Part shown: piece after piece, positions 63,001 to 64,000 of the stretch | How the letters are laid out: every line of letters starts with the position of its first letter | Numbering within the stretch: the first letter of the stretch is position 1 | Assembly (NCBI GenBank): GCA_037043455.1 | Contig: JAWPHD010008228.1 | Coordinates: 1-64,000, forward strand | Direction: 5' to 3' | Length of the DNA stretch: 64,000 nucleotides | Origin: Cyrtodaria siliqua | Lineage: Eukaryota > Mollusca > Bivalvia > Adapedonta > Hiatellidae | The notes under the pieces: generated by a model | Seen by the model: the letters and a program-made list of their open reading frames with translations, nothing else | Database searches by the model: none | Told to the model about the DNA's origin: nothing | Position numbers and translations under genes: made by a program

Positions 63001-63675
63001 AGGTAATAATAGCAGACTCGGTTTTAATGAGTCTGTTCATCACCGGCTTAAGCGATATTATACTTTAAAGCCGCAAAGTTATTTTAAAACACAAGTTTTA
63101 AAATAACTTTTAAACAAAATGTATGCAATAACAAAGAGATTTGTTTGACATTGAATAATGCATGGAGTTAAACGGGAAAACACAAGATAACGGTCACGTG
63201 TTAATTGATGTTTTTTCTGGAATTTCTCATGAAAAAGAAGCTTTTAACTTCTCAAACATAAGTTAAGATGCGTGAGCACATTCATGACGTACACGTTTAC
63301 AGCAATGCAATATTCGTAATGAGTTTCGTTATATAAATTTGAATGAACACTTTACAGTTTTACTTTTTTGATACCGTCCTTGGTTGATTAGATCCCCATC
63401 TACTCTATGTAAAGTTTAGCCACCTGTAGGATTGTTTTGCTGTATATTTTAGATGTGACTTCCACGAATGTGACAACTATACAGCAGCTAGCGGCTTCAC
63501 GTTTATGAGAAGAGTCTGTATCAACGAGTCTACTGGTACGTGATTTATTTGTTTTCTTTTTTGACTTGTAGTATAACGTAAAGCGTATGTTATCTAATAG
63601 ACTAAGTACGTAAATGAATATTTATCCATAACTTACTATTTCAATTATTTTCATTTTTTTTTTATTTCAGGTTAA
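12473..63675 (+). CDS. Tandem PAN/apple-like domain protein (gene span, 14 domains, 5' end not found)
   Basis: This entry is the whole gene; the exons are listed separately. The joined coding segments total 3,423 bases (1,141 codons) before the final Gly-stop. All domains begin and end in phase 1, so each junction reads Gly-x-Cys or close to it, and all introns are GT-AG. Type A domains (1,3,5,6,7,8,10,12,14) carry the PAN/apple signature: C-x3-C-x5-C-R-G/A, then x-T-F/Y, then C-x-(Y/L)-H-x-C, ending R-x-C. Type B domains (2,4,9,11,13) add T-C-x-N-C-x5-C and end Y-R-x-x-C. There is no transmembrane segment or other domain before the stop, so a secreted or extracellular role is inferred. PAN/apple modules in known proteins bind proteins or carbohydrates; the ligand here is unknown. 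The upstream signal-peptide exon is missing or unrecognised. The gene could be a secreted lectin-like or matrix protein. It might also be two adjacent genes, but the unbroken phase pattern argues against this. Confidence 0.8.
12704..14559 (+). other. Intron 1
   Basis: It contains an AAT-rich microsatellite (about 12758-12850), part of a paralogous intron block (about 12930-13170, AGTGGTAAGTAAAAATACCT) and otherwise AT-rich sequence with no gene. Confidence 0.7.
14560..14814 (+). CDS. Exon 2, PAN-like domain 2 (type B, 10 Cys)
   Basis: This exon has 85 codons, phase 1 to 1. The acceptor is TTTGCCAG and the donor is CAG|GTAGGT, a strong match. All ten type B cysteines are present: C1, TC-IN-C, GGNC, QDC, AFC, GEC, DRC-YYND-C and RRTC at the end. 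The type B hallmark (T-C-x-N-C near the start) separates it from its neighbours, while the C-Y-Y-x-x-C hairpin and the Y-R-x-x-C end show that it shares the PAN-like scaffold. A minus-strand open frame of 174 codons across this exon is a shadow. Confidence 0.85.
14985..15345 (+). repeat. Interspersed repeat family R2, copy 1
   Basis: It shares TTTACATGAAAGCAG, GATAAAACCTTCATCTG and CGTTGCCTTCCGGC with copies at about 23980-24260, 24355-24690, 59045-59330 and 60335-60590. Each is 250-350 bases. No coding content or obvious tRNA head was recognised. Confidence 0.75.
15605..15890 (+). mobile_element. tRNA-derived SINE S2, 5'-truncated
   Basis: It carries the S2 body (GTGTTCTTGGGCAAGACA, GGCGGTCCCGTGTATCGG, GTGTTGATGAGACGTTAAAC) and the AATTCAATTC end, but no tRNA head. 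The full copy is at 40848-41168 on the minus strand. Confidence 0.82.
16430..16505 (-). repeat. tRNA-like sequence (SINE head)
   Basis: On the minus strand it reads a tRNA-like A box (TAGTGTAGTAGTAGAGTGTC) and B box (GTGGGATCAATCCCC). There is no CCA-end pairing or clear acceptor stem, so I call it a SINE head remnant, not a gene. Confidence 0.5.
16520..16795 (-). mobile_element. tRNA-derived SINE S1, minus copy
   Basis: This is a reverse-complement copy of the S1 element at 9781-10048, including the GGCACCTGGGTAGAACCACC body and a degraded head near 16780. Confidence 0.82.
16985..17660 (+). repeat. Paralogous intron block U, copy before exon 3
   Basis: Its sequence (AAAGGAAAAAAATAAACAAT, TTTTCCGCTACATAATTTAT, CACCTGCTTGAGTAAAAC) is shared with 41710-42140 before exon 10 and 47392-47845 inside domain 12. 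A 54-bp unit (TACATTCATTATATAG... with TTCCCGAGTTGCG) is tandemly duplicated here at 17435-17550. Confidence 0.75.
17676..17909 (+). CDS. Exon 3, PAN-like domain 3 (type A, 8 Cys)
   Basis: This exon has 78 codons, phase 1 to 1. The acceptor is AG at 17674-17675 (CCTATATAG) and the donor is CCAG|GTGATG. The domain starts CPRYGIF and has C2 in VVGDC, the core CLEKCLDLDRCRGATF, CSLHEEC and the end YKRIC. All eight type A cysteines are present. The intron upstream (about 16985-17660) is paralogous to those before domain 10 and inside domain 12, so this exon belongs to a duplicated exon-plus-intron unit. Confidence 0.87.
18690..18985. repeat. About 150-bp imperfect tandem pair
   Basis: CAATGATAAAGTGCAGTGAG and CCGGAGCATCACTCAAAACC recur about 150 bases on with changes. 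It lies in intron 3; a related phrase appears near 37560. Confidence 0.65.
19346..19585 (+). CDS. Exon 4, PAN-like domain 4 (type B, 10 Cys)
   Basis: This exon has 80 codons, phase 1 to 1. The acceptor is TTTTACAG and the donor is TCAG|GTAATA. The start reads CERSYLQECKNC, followed by PEC, then the core CTNACSARDGC, MCYFHEC and a TAYRQSC end. The core spacing C-x3-C-x5-C equals the type A core, which supports A and B being versions of one fold with an added N-terminal Cys cluster in B. Confidence 0.86.
20380..20725. repeat. Degenerate quasi-periodic CGGTGCAA-like motif
   Basis: Short variants such as ACGGTGTAAAA, TTCAGTGCAATG and TCGGTGCAATGCAAA follow one another every 20 to 35 bases. It is likely an old, diverged short tandem array in intron 4. 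Confidence 0.4.
21128..21373 (+). CDS. Exon 5, PAN-like domain 5 (type A, 8 Cys)
   Basis: This exon has 82 codons, phase 1 to 1. The acceptor is AATTGCAG and the donor is CCAG|GTAAAA. It has a textbook type A pattern: C1, AGAC, SYCLDKCLDTEGCRAVTF, CTYHSC and KRVC. It is the first of four type A domains in a row (5 to 8), breaking the A/B alternation. The intron after it contains an inverted copy of the two-tRNA-like element and a paralogous intron block at about 23180-23710. Confidence 0.87.
21650..22520. mobile_element. Element with two divergent tRNA-like sequences, copy 2 (inverted)
   Basis: This is the reverse complement of most of 10915-11835. The tRNA-like sequences are at about 22238-22305 (plus, GTTCGGTGAATAGAGCATC, B box GTTCGAGCCCC) and 21873-21960 (minus). 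The ends contain GCTTAAAGCTACAGAGTC or its reverse. Unlike copy 1 it lacks the outer foldback arms. Confidence 0.7.
23180..23710 (+). repeat. Paralogous intron block D, copy after exon 5
   Basis: It shares TATATCAGTGAAACAGACAT, AAATACCTTACTTTTCAAAA and AACCTTTGGCTGAAACAAAC-like phrases with 32340-32890 (after exon 8), 48095-48545 (after exon 12b) and part of 12930-13170 (after exon 1). These blocks follow type A exons. Confidence 0.75.
23980..24690 (+). repeat. Two R2 copies in tandem
   Basis: Copies at about 23980-24260 and 24355-24690 both contain ATGAAAGCAGTGATAAAACC and the CCGTTGCCTTCCG phrase, directly before exon 6. Confidence 0.75.
24905..25156 (+). CDS. Exon 6, PAN-like domain 6 (type A, 8 Cys)
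   Basis: This exon has 84 codons, phase 1 to 1. The acceptor chosen is TACTTTCTTTAG (ending 24904); an AG slightly upstream has a poorer pyrimidine tract. The donor is CAAG|GTAATT. The domain reads DPLYCPMFEV, TGSC, VCMELCLDLDWCRGVTY, CSYHIC and QRNCDVQG. It closely resembles domain 8 (same CDVQG end and GD motif after the YHxC), so domains 6 and 8 are probably a recent duplicate pair. Possible N-glycosylation sites are NQT, NST and NVS. Confidence 0.85.
25215..26860. repeat. Satellite of about 34-36-bp units in intron 6
   Basis: The unit is CTAACTAGTCACTAACGTCA followed by CTTACTATATAAGG, with about 40 copies. It is broken at about 26137-26280 by an R1 fragment. Every unit carries a TATATAA-like box, but this follows from the repeat and is not evidence for promoters. 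Confidence 0.93.
28956..29162 (+). CDS. Exon 7, PAN-like domain 7 (short type A, 8 Cys)
   Basis: This exon has 69 codons, phase 1 to 1, the shortest domain. The acceptor is TTTATTTATAG and the donor is AAAG|GTAACA. The first loop is cut to a glycine-rich stretch (VGGGGC), yet all eight type A cysteines remain: C1, GGC, YHYC, LDC, PLCRAVTF, PLC, HNC and SVC. The final segment is also short, and the usual (F/Y)xxRxC end is reduced to DSVC. Confidence 0.82.
29825..30300. repeat. About 290-bp imperfect direct duplication
   Basis: GGGGTCGGGGCGATTTTTGA near 29840 is echoed by CCCGGTGCGGGGCTATTTTA near 30125, and the downstream sequence (AGTACCTAGCAATCAATT / AATACCTAAGGCTATCTATC) also corresponds. 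The phrase recalls the CCCCGGGGGTC repeat at 57470-58870. Confidence 0.55.
30590..31030 (+). repeat. R1 copy
   Basis: It contains TTGCTCTGGCTTCTGCCAAG, GTCCCGTTTTATTGGGATGA and GTGCGCCCTAGAACCTGGTT. Non-coding. Confidence 0.78.
31495..31788 (+). CDS. Exon 8, PAN-like domain 8 (type A, 8 Cys, with N-terminal linker)
   Basis: This exon has 98 codons, phase 1 to 1, the longest domain exon. The acceptor is AATTTCACAG and the donor is CAAG|GTAATA. About 17 residues rich in Ser, Thr, Pro and Asn (PPSNETSTT) come before C1, forming a possible glycosylated spacer found in no other domain. Then follow CPTYEL, IGSC, TCVEHCLGIDGCRGITF, CWYHTC and QRDCDVQG. It is most similar to domain 6. A paralogous intron block follows at about 32340-32890. 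Confidence 0.86.
32340..32890 (+). repeat. Paralogous intron block D, copy after exon 8
   Basis: It shares ACAGACATTTTAGCGGTCAA and the GGCTGAAACAAACACC end with the copy at 23180-23710. Confidence 0.72.
33055..33380 (+). repeat. Interspersed repeat R3, about 240-bp unit repeated
   Basis: AAGCAACAAACACAAACAAG, GAGTCTGTTCATGAGAGGTA and CGCCTCCTAGCACCGGCTTA recur at about 32050-32285 and 62680-63085, with partial copies near 27980, 18090, 6840 and 61190. No protein. Confidence 0.75.
33477..33609. mobile_element. Small foldback (MITE-like)
   Basis: The left arm AATATTATGTCAGTGCCTTT is matched by the right arm AAAGGCACTGACATAATATT, with a loop containing AAACGAAGAATGGCGAGGCT. Confidence 0.8.
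33745..34245. repeat. GAT/AAT microsatellite, left
   Basis: Long (GATAATAAT)n with AAGAAT and GATGAT variants. Open frames rich in Met/Ile/Leu on both strands are artefacts. Confidence 0.97.
34246..35703 (-). mobile_element. Non-LTR retrotransposon (I/Nimb-like) 3' part with RNase H, copy 1
   Basis: The minus-strand frame is open from about 35703 to 34479. The RNase H domain has the catalytic set in the 315-residue part: D of YTDGSK (residue 57), E of SAELQA (89), D of FSDSLSS (113) and D of GNDRAD (165). It is followed by a Cys/His tail with IPCFAPLTVKHILLECVDF. It is 5'-truncated: the reverse transcriptase is absent. The 3' end is GTGTTTTACGGCACGTCGAC (plus strand view) with a GAAT tail. 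Microsatellites flank both sides. Confidence 0.9.
35704..36190. repeat. GAT/AAT microsatellite, right
   Basis: Same composition as 33745-34245, on the other side of the LINE fragment. Confidence 0.96.
36334..36502 (+). CDS. Exon 9a, first two-thirds of PAN-like domain 9 (type B)
   Basis: This exon has 169 bases, from phase 1 to phase 2. The acceptor is TTTTCTCAG and the donor is GACAG|GTGTGT. The protein runs DCLRNYTQTCLNC, GPNC, YLC, DSC, ELC and stops inside an Arg codon just before the hairpin cysteine. Reading past the donor gives R-C-V-Y-H and soon a stop, so the donor lies within what still looks like coding sequence. Joined to 39905-39981 it restores an 82-codon domain with all ten cysteines. 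The 3.4-kb intron holds a retroelement fragment starting about 40 bases downstream. Confidence 0.78.
36543..37400 (+). pseudogene. Retroelement ORF fragment (frameshifted)
   Basis: The reading NYPNLGDDVPRATSYGVYIS then QLIRFARAYNDVKDF continues, after a shift near 36685, as TGKLLQQGFRYHKLRRSFSN. I recognise this combination as the C-terminal part of a retroelement protein that is common in marine invertebrates, without being sure of the clade. It starts about 40 bases after the exon 9a donor and lies wholly in intron 9. Confidence 0.6.
37660..39145. repeat. Diverged about 130-140-bp repeats interrupted by R1 copies
   Basis: TTTCTCTCTGATTCATATAT with TTTCCCTTTGAACTTTCCTA occurs twice in close tandem (about 37790-38010), and looser relatives occur to 39140. 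Two R1 pieces (38070-38530 and 38525-38785) lie between. Confidence 0.7.
39385..39900. other. Intron 9, no recognised content
   Basis: AT-rich sequence leading to the exon 9b acceptor. Nothing further recognised. Confidence 0.4.
39905..39981 (+). CDS. Exon 9b, last third of PAN-like domain 9 (type B)
   Basis: This exon has 77 bases, phase 2 to phase 1. The acceptor is TTACTTGTTTCAG and the donor is AACG|GTATTT. The split codon AG|A gives Arg, then C-Y-Y-Y-E-C-G-E-V and a VYRKAC end. This matches the hairpin and last strand of the other B domains, and the summed length of both halves is a multiple of three. Confidence 0.78.
40848..41168 (-). mobile_element. tRNA-derived SINE S2, full-length
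   Basis: Read on the minus strand, the head GGCGTGGCGCAGTCGGTAGC with B-box GGGTTCAATCC is followed by the S2 body and an AATTCAATTC end at 40848. The head resembles a tRNA with an AGCGCGGCG D-loop region. It is a SINE because the body continues for 250 bases. Confidence 0.85.
41710..42140 (+). repeat. Paralogous intron block U, copy before exon 10
   Basis: It has GGGAATTTCCGCCATATAAT and GATTCACAGCAGCATAT as in the copy before exon 3. It is interrupted by the palindrome at 41991-42076. Confidence 0.72.
41991..42076. mobile_element. 86-bp palindromic MITE with TA target duplication
   Basis: The perfect 22-bp terminal inverted repeats begin CGGTGTTCCGTTAGGGCCAT and the element is flanked by TA on both sides. 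The two other U blocks lack it and show an empty site near GTACCATT. TA duplication suggests a Tc1/mariner-type mobiliser. Confidence 0.78.
42187..42438 (+). CDS. Exon 10, PAN-like domain 10 (type A, 8 Cys)
   Basis: This exon has 84 codons, phase 1 to 1. The acceptor is GCTTGCCTTAG and the donor is CAAG|GTGCGT. It reads CPEFEIETF, VGC, ICLESCLDTVGC, then K-A-T-T-Y in place of the usual R-G/A-x-T-F, CTYHGSNC (two extra residues before C7) and QRYC. The intron just upstream is paralogous to that before exon 3 and carries an 86-bp TA-flanked palindrome. Confidence 0.86.
43747..43986 (+). CDS. Exon 11, PAN-like domain 11 (type B, 8 Cys; first and last Cys lost)
   Basis: This exon has 80 codons, phase 1 to 1. 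The acceptor is AATGTATTTCCAG and the donor is TCAG|GTTTGG. The start is APLYNYTQICHNC where other B domains have C before the TQxC motif, and the end is TTYRLTPYSG where others have YRxxC. C1 and C10 are therefore both absent while the other eight remain (GPDC, YGC, ETC, TDC, YTC, YQC). This fits loss of the one disulfide that ties the two ends of the domain together. Confidence 0.82.
44098..45725 (-). mobile_element. Non-LTR retrotransposon copy 2 with reverse transcriptase
   Basis: The minus-strand frame 45618-44938 (226 codons, continuing upstream to about 45725) has RT motif A FFDLEKAYDT, motif B MGVPQGS and the catalytic YVDD at residues 144-147. The downstream part keeps the same 3' end as copy 1 but has lost the RNase H between the GAAT array (about 44317-44345) and 44400. 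The 5' part is truncated. It lies in intron 11, antisense to the PAN gene. Confidence 0.88.
46339..46467 (+). CDS. Exon 12a, first half of PAN-like domain 12 (type A)
   Basis: This exon has 129 bases, phase 1 to 1. The acceptor is TATGTTGTAG, a weak tract, and the donor is AGAG|GTAATC. It reads CREYEIFTYAGESG, then FCLERCLDQPDCRG and ends exactly after the CRG motif. C2 is missing. It needs the second half at 47979-48080 to complete the domain. No open frame would continue usefully past the donor. Confidence 0.72.
47150..47235. repeat. 26-bp tandem repeat, 3 copies
   Basis: GATTTATGTGTTATTAGGTC with TGTGAC is repeated three times, the first slightly changed. Confidence 0.85.
47392..47845 (+). 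repeat. Paralogous intron block U, copy inside domain 12
   Basis: It has CTAAAGGAAAAAAAGAAACG, GGAATTTCCGCTATATAATG, GCTCACCTGCTTGAGCC and GGATAGCGGAAATTCCCGAG, the same order as before exon 3. It lies in the intron between exons 12a and 12b. Confidence 0.75.
47979..48080 (+). CDS. Exon 12b, second half of PAN-like domain 12 (type A)
   Basis: This exon has 102 bases, phase 1 to 1. The acceptor AAATGTTAAAG is poor in pyrimidines, which is the weakest point of this model; the donor is GAAG|GTAAGT. It reads STYNKLTEECTYHSG, then VFIKRVCSEG. The position of C7 (YHSC in domain 5) is Gly, matching the missing C2 in 12a. With 12a it makes a 77-codon domain. The intron block that precedes other A exons (see 47392-47845) lies directly upstream of this half. 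Confidence 0.7.
48095..48545 (+). repeat. Paralogous intron block D, copy after exon 12b
   Basis: It shares GTTTGGGGTACTTGTTTCA and ATATCAGTGAAACAAACA with the other D blocks and starts almost at the donor. Confidence 0.72.
48690..49080. repeat. About 85-110-bp tandem units with long G runs
   Basis: Four or five units of AGTCTCTAAGGCGATGGTTA plus GAGAAAGACAAGATGTG each end in (GT)n and a run of up to about 20 G. The G runs could form quadruplexes in DNA or in the sense transcript. Confidence 0.9.
49285..50758 (+). repeat. Bivalve-type element with about 160-bp internal tandem units
   Basis: It starts AACAAGAGGGCC, repeats AAATCAAGGGCCATAACTC with GATAAAGTTTGGTAAAGATC about nine times, and ends GACGGACGACGG then CTTCGGCCAGTAGAGCTAAA. 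A poly-A-rich stretch (49515-49650) interrupts it. A related element in opposite orientation is at 57470-58870. Non-coding; short frames are chance. Confidence 0.85.
51065..51218 (+). CDS. Exon 13a, first part of PAN-like domain 13 (degenerate type B)
   Basis: This exon has 154 bases, phase 1 to 2. The acceptor is TTTAATTTACAG and the donor is TATG|GTATGT. It begins AVIPCIRNNTQTCINC with GPNCQ, clearly type B, but the region where C5, C6 and C7 should lie has none. Joined through the split codon TG|G (Trp) to 55820-55920, the stretch from C4 to C9 has 42 residues, the same as domain 11 with no gap. That supports both the splice choice and true Cys substitution. Confidence 0.68.
51800..52265 (-). 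repeat. R1 copy inside the foldback
   Basis: It starts AAATATAAAAAGATCGGACA and contains GGGCTACCGCCTTGGAACGG and CACTTACCCTACCGCCATCC. It is the most complete minus-strand R1 copy in the window. Confidence 0.8.
52310..52925. mobile_element. Inner foldback with TAAAGGTAAC sub-repeats
   Basis: ACCCTAAAGGTAACAACTGC and GCACTAAACGTAACACTTTT at 52316-52390 are inverted at 52855-52925 (AGTGTTACCTTTAGTGCAGC). More sub-repeats run to about 52530. An R1 piece lies between the arms. Confidence 0.72.
52928..54072. mobile_element. Inner foldback with CGGTAC/CGGACA motifs
   Basis: AAACCCGGTACGTTCGGACA at the left is matched by the reverse of GTCCGAAGGTACCGGGTTTG at the right. Related CGGAC phrases with GGTACAGTC occur inside (53110, 53660, 53700). 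A tRNA-like SINE head lies at about 53585-53635 on the minus strand. Confidence 0.68.
54375..54545. repeat. 41-bp tandem repeat, 4 copies
   Basis: CACGTGTTACTAACATGGCT with TGTGTACACCTGTTTTCTT recurs four times directly after the outer foldback. Confidence 0.88.
54690..55120 (-). repeat. Diverged R1 copy
   Basis: CACTATGGGGTTTAAACTAG, ACTAGGGTGCAACAATTCTC and GCCTGGT-like phrases match R1 with many changes, and a short plus-oriented piece follows. Confidence 0.6.
55820..55920 (+). CDS. Exon 13b, last part of PAN-like domain 13 (degenerate type B)
   Basis: This exon has 101 bases, phase 2 to 1. The acceptor is CTTGAACAG and the donor is GAAG|GTAAGC. It reads FYSAYSKVYNVQCSQV, then LVHRATCSHDEG, matching the CSQ and YRxxC features of domain 2. 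A second AG ten bases downstream (ACTCAG) would bring in an early stop. The donor region is tandemly duplicated (see 55885-55970), giving a second potential 5' splice site 43 bases on. Confidence 0.68.
55885..55970 (+). promoter_or_regulatory. 43-bp tandem duplication carrying a second 5' splice site
   Basis: ATCTAGTTCACAGGGCAACA through AAGGTAAGCT occurs at 55885-55927 and again, identically, at 55928-55970. Both copies end in GAAG|GTAAGC. Use of the second donor would add 43 bases and shift the frame in exon 14a. Confidence 0.85.
56005..56455 (-). mobile_element. Non-LTR retrotransposon copy 3 (5'-truncated) inside R1
   Basis: The minus-strand frame keeps only the last 78 residues (SYLLQGEQLPECIPCFAPL...). 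The 3' end and GAAT tail equal copies 1 and 2. R1 sequence (AAAAAGATCGGACAGGG on the left, GGAAAGTAGCATTCAAGGAG on the right) flanks it, with GGAA as a likely target-site duplication. Confidence 0.85.
56890..56935 (+). repeat. tRNA-like fragment
   Basis: GCGTTGGTCTAGTGGTAGAT resembles a tRNA 5' half and A box, with no B box downstream. A SINE-head remnant. Confidence 0.4.
57470..58870 (-). repeat. Bivalve-type element, minus orientation
   Basis: Read on the minus strand it starts AACAAGAGGGCC and ends at GAGCCTTCGGCTCTTGTGAT. It contains about five units with GGGGTCACAGTTTTACA and CCCGCCCCGGGGGTC. Same design as 49285-50758 but a different internal unit. Confidence 0.82.
59617..59745. repeat. 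GAGACTGTTCATGA repeat, copy near exon 14a
   Basis: Nearly the same sequence as at 6408-6515 and 27430-27510 (GACCTTTGGAAACGG, CTACCGTTCACGCC). Confidence 0.75.
59849..60005 (+). CDS. Exon 14a, first two-thirds of PAN-like domain 14 (type A)
   Basis: This exon has 157 bases, phase 1 to 2. The acceptor is TTATTTCAG and the donor is TTAAG|GTAGGA. It reads CKKFEMF, RGTC, YCIEKCLDLDGCRGMTFDTNRL, and ends within an Arg codon. The intron position and phase are the same as in domain 9 (between Arg and the first hairpin Cys). Confidence 0.8.
60720..61085. repeat. About 121-bp tandem repeat, 3 copies
   Basis: CACCTACATCTTGTATCAAT, CAATTCCTGTAGTGTAAACT and AATAAATACAATCAATGGAT are repeated three times, with copies 2 and 3 almost identical. 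Confidence 0.92.
61425..62070. mobile_element. Foldback element with about 180-bp arms
   Basis: Left arm 61425-61610 and right arm 61890-62070 are inverted (GTCATGAAAAGATTTTTTTT versus AAAATCTTTTCACGACAG; GAGACGAACGCTG versus CAGCGTTTGTCTC). A second inverted pair surrounds the centre at about 61840 (TTTCGGGACACACATTTGAC versus the reverse near 61870). No transposase frame. Confidence 0.8.
62190..62582 (+). other. Unassigned 130-codon open frame in intron 14
   Basis: It begins with ATG in an AAGAATGG context but includes an AT microsatellite-encoded YIYIYT stretch and resembles no family that I know. It lies in an intron among repeats, so I regard it as chance until transcript evidence says otherwise. 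Confidence 0.15.
62680..63085 (+). repeat. R3 copies in tandem
   Basis: Two units (AAGCAACAAACACAAACAAG..., GAGTCTGTTCATGAGAAG... then a shortened one) as at 33055-33380. Confidence 0.75.
63453..63535 (+). CDS. Exon 14b, last third of PAN-like domain 14 (type A)
   Basis: This exon has 83 bases, phase 2 to 1. The acceptor is GCTGTATATTTTAG and the donor is ACTG|GTACGT. It reads CDFHECDN, then FMRRVCINESTG. With 14a it gives an 80-codon type A domain with all eight cysteines. A possible N-glycosylation site (NES) lies near the C-terminus. Confidence 0.8.
63671..63675 (+). CDS. Terminal coding segment (Gly-stop) and start of 3' UTR
   Basis: A long T-rich tract ends in TTTATTTCAG at 63670. The phase-1 G of exon 14b plus GT makes Gly and the next codon is TAA, so the protein ends one residue into this exon. 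The 3' UTR would follow. It contains three copies of a 15-base TTCACTGTTTTATAA unit (about 63700-63742). I see no canonical AATAAA before the window ends. Confidence 0.6.
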
Positions 63676-64000
63676 TATAACCATTAGTTACAATAATCAC
63701 TGTTTTATAATTCACTGTTTTATAATTCACTGTTTTATAATAAGCATACATTATCAAGATGATAGCACATAGACTGTACCACAGATTATCACAATGTTTC
63801 TTATATCACAGATTTGAATATCATAAAATGCTTGGAATTGCAAAAATATACCTTATATGCTCTAGCATGAGAGAATGTATTATAGAAACATGTTAACTAT
63901 ACCGAAATAATATAAGTATCTTTACCTAATGATGGCCCATACAGCCATTTTAACAGTACTATACTGTCTCGCATTTTTAAAACGAACCATTACGTAGTCC

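Overview
The window looks like animal nuclear DNA, most likely from a mollusc and probably a bivalve. The evidence is AT-rich sequence with GT-AG introns, dense tRNA-derived SINEs, a repeat family containing 'CAAGGGCCATAACTC' (a motif I associate with bivalve genomes), I/Nimb-like LINE fragments, and one gene made of small cysteine-rich exons. No species can be named from this sequence.

One gene occupies most of the window, on the plus strand from 12473 to its stop codon at 63673-63675. I assembled it from 18 coding segments plus a 5-base terminal coding segment. Every domain starts and ends in phase 1 at a GT-AG boundary, so the segments join into one open frame of 1,141 codons. The product is 14 tandem PAN/apple-like disulfide domains of two types. 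Type A has 8 Cys (C1 to C8), with a C-x3-C-x5-C-R-(G/A) core and a C-x-(Y/L)-H-x-C hairpin. Type B has 10 Cys, with an extra T-C-x-N-C-x5-C motif near its start. The order is A B A B A A A A B A B A B A. The frame stops right after the last domain with no membrane segment, so the protein is probably extracellular. The first exon with a signal peptide was not found and may lie upstream. Function is unknown; PAN/apple domains generally bind proteins or carbohydrates.

The first ten exon segments include eight intact single-exon domains. Domains 9, 12, 13 and 14 are each split by an intron loaded with mobile elements. Whole Cys pairs are lost together in several domains, which lets a nested disulfide plan be inferred. 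Intron blocks flanking several type A exons are paralogous, so the array grew by segmental duplication. In domain 12 the block that normally precedes an A exon lies between its two halves, suggesting a fusion of two half-exons.

Layout: 1-1500 holds nothing recognised; 1508-4560 is a 50/48-bp minisatellite; 5090-5635 is a retrotransposon relic; 6260-8700 holds short tandem repeats, a 413-bp duplication with long hairpins, and another hairpin; 9240-12345 holds SINEs and a foldback element with two divergent tRNA-like sequences; 12473-63675 is the PAN gene. Its introns contain a 34-bp satellite (25.2-26.9 kb), LINE copies (34.2, 44.1 and 56.0 kb), GAT/AAT microsatellites, a G-run array (48.7-49.1 kb), two bivalve-type internally repeated elements (49.3-50.8 and 57.5-58.9 kb), nested foldbacks (51.6-54.4 kb) and another foldback (61.4-62.1 kb). 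No genuine tRNA, rRNA or CRISPR was seen.
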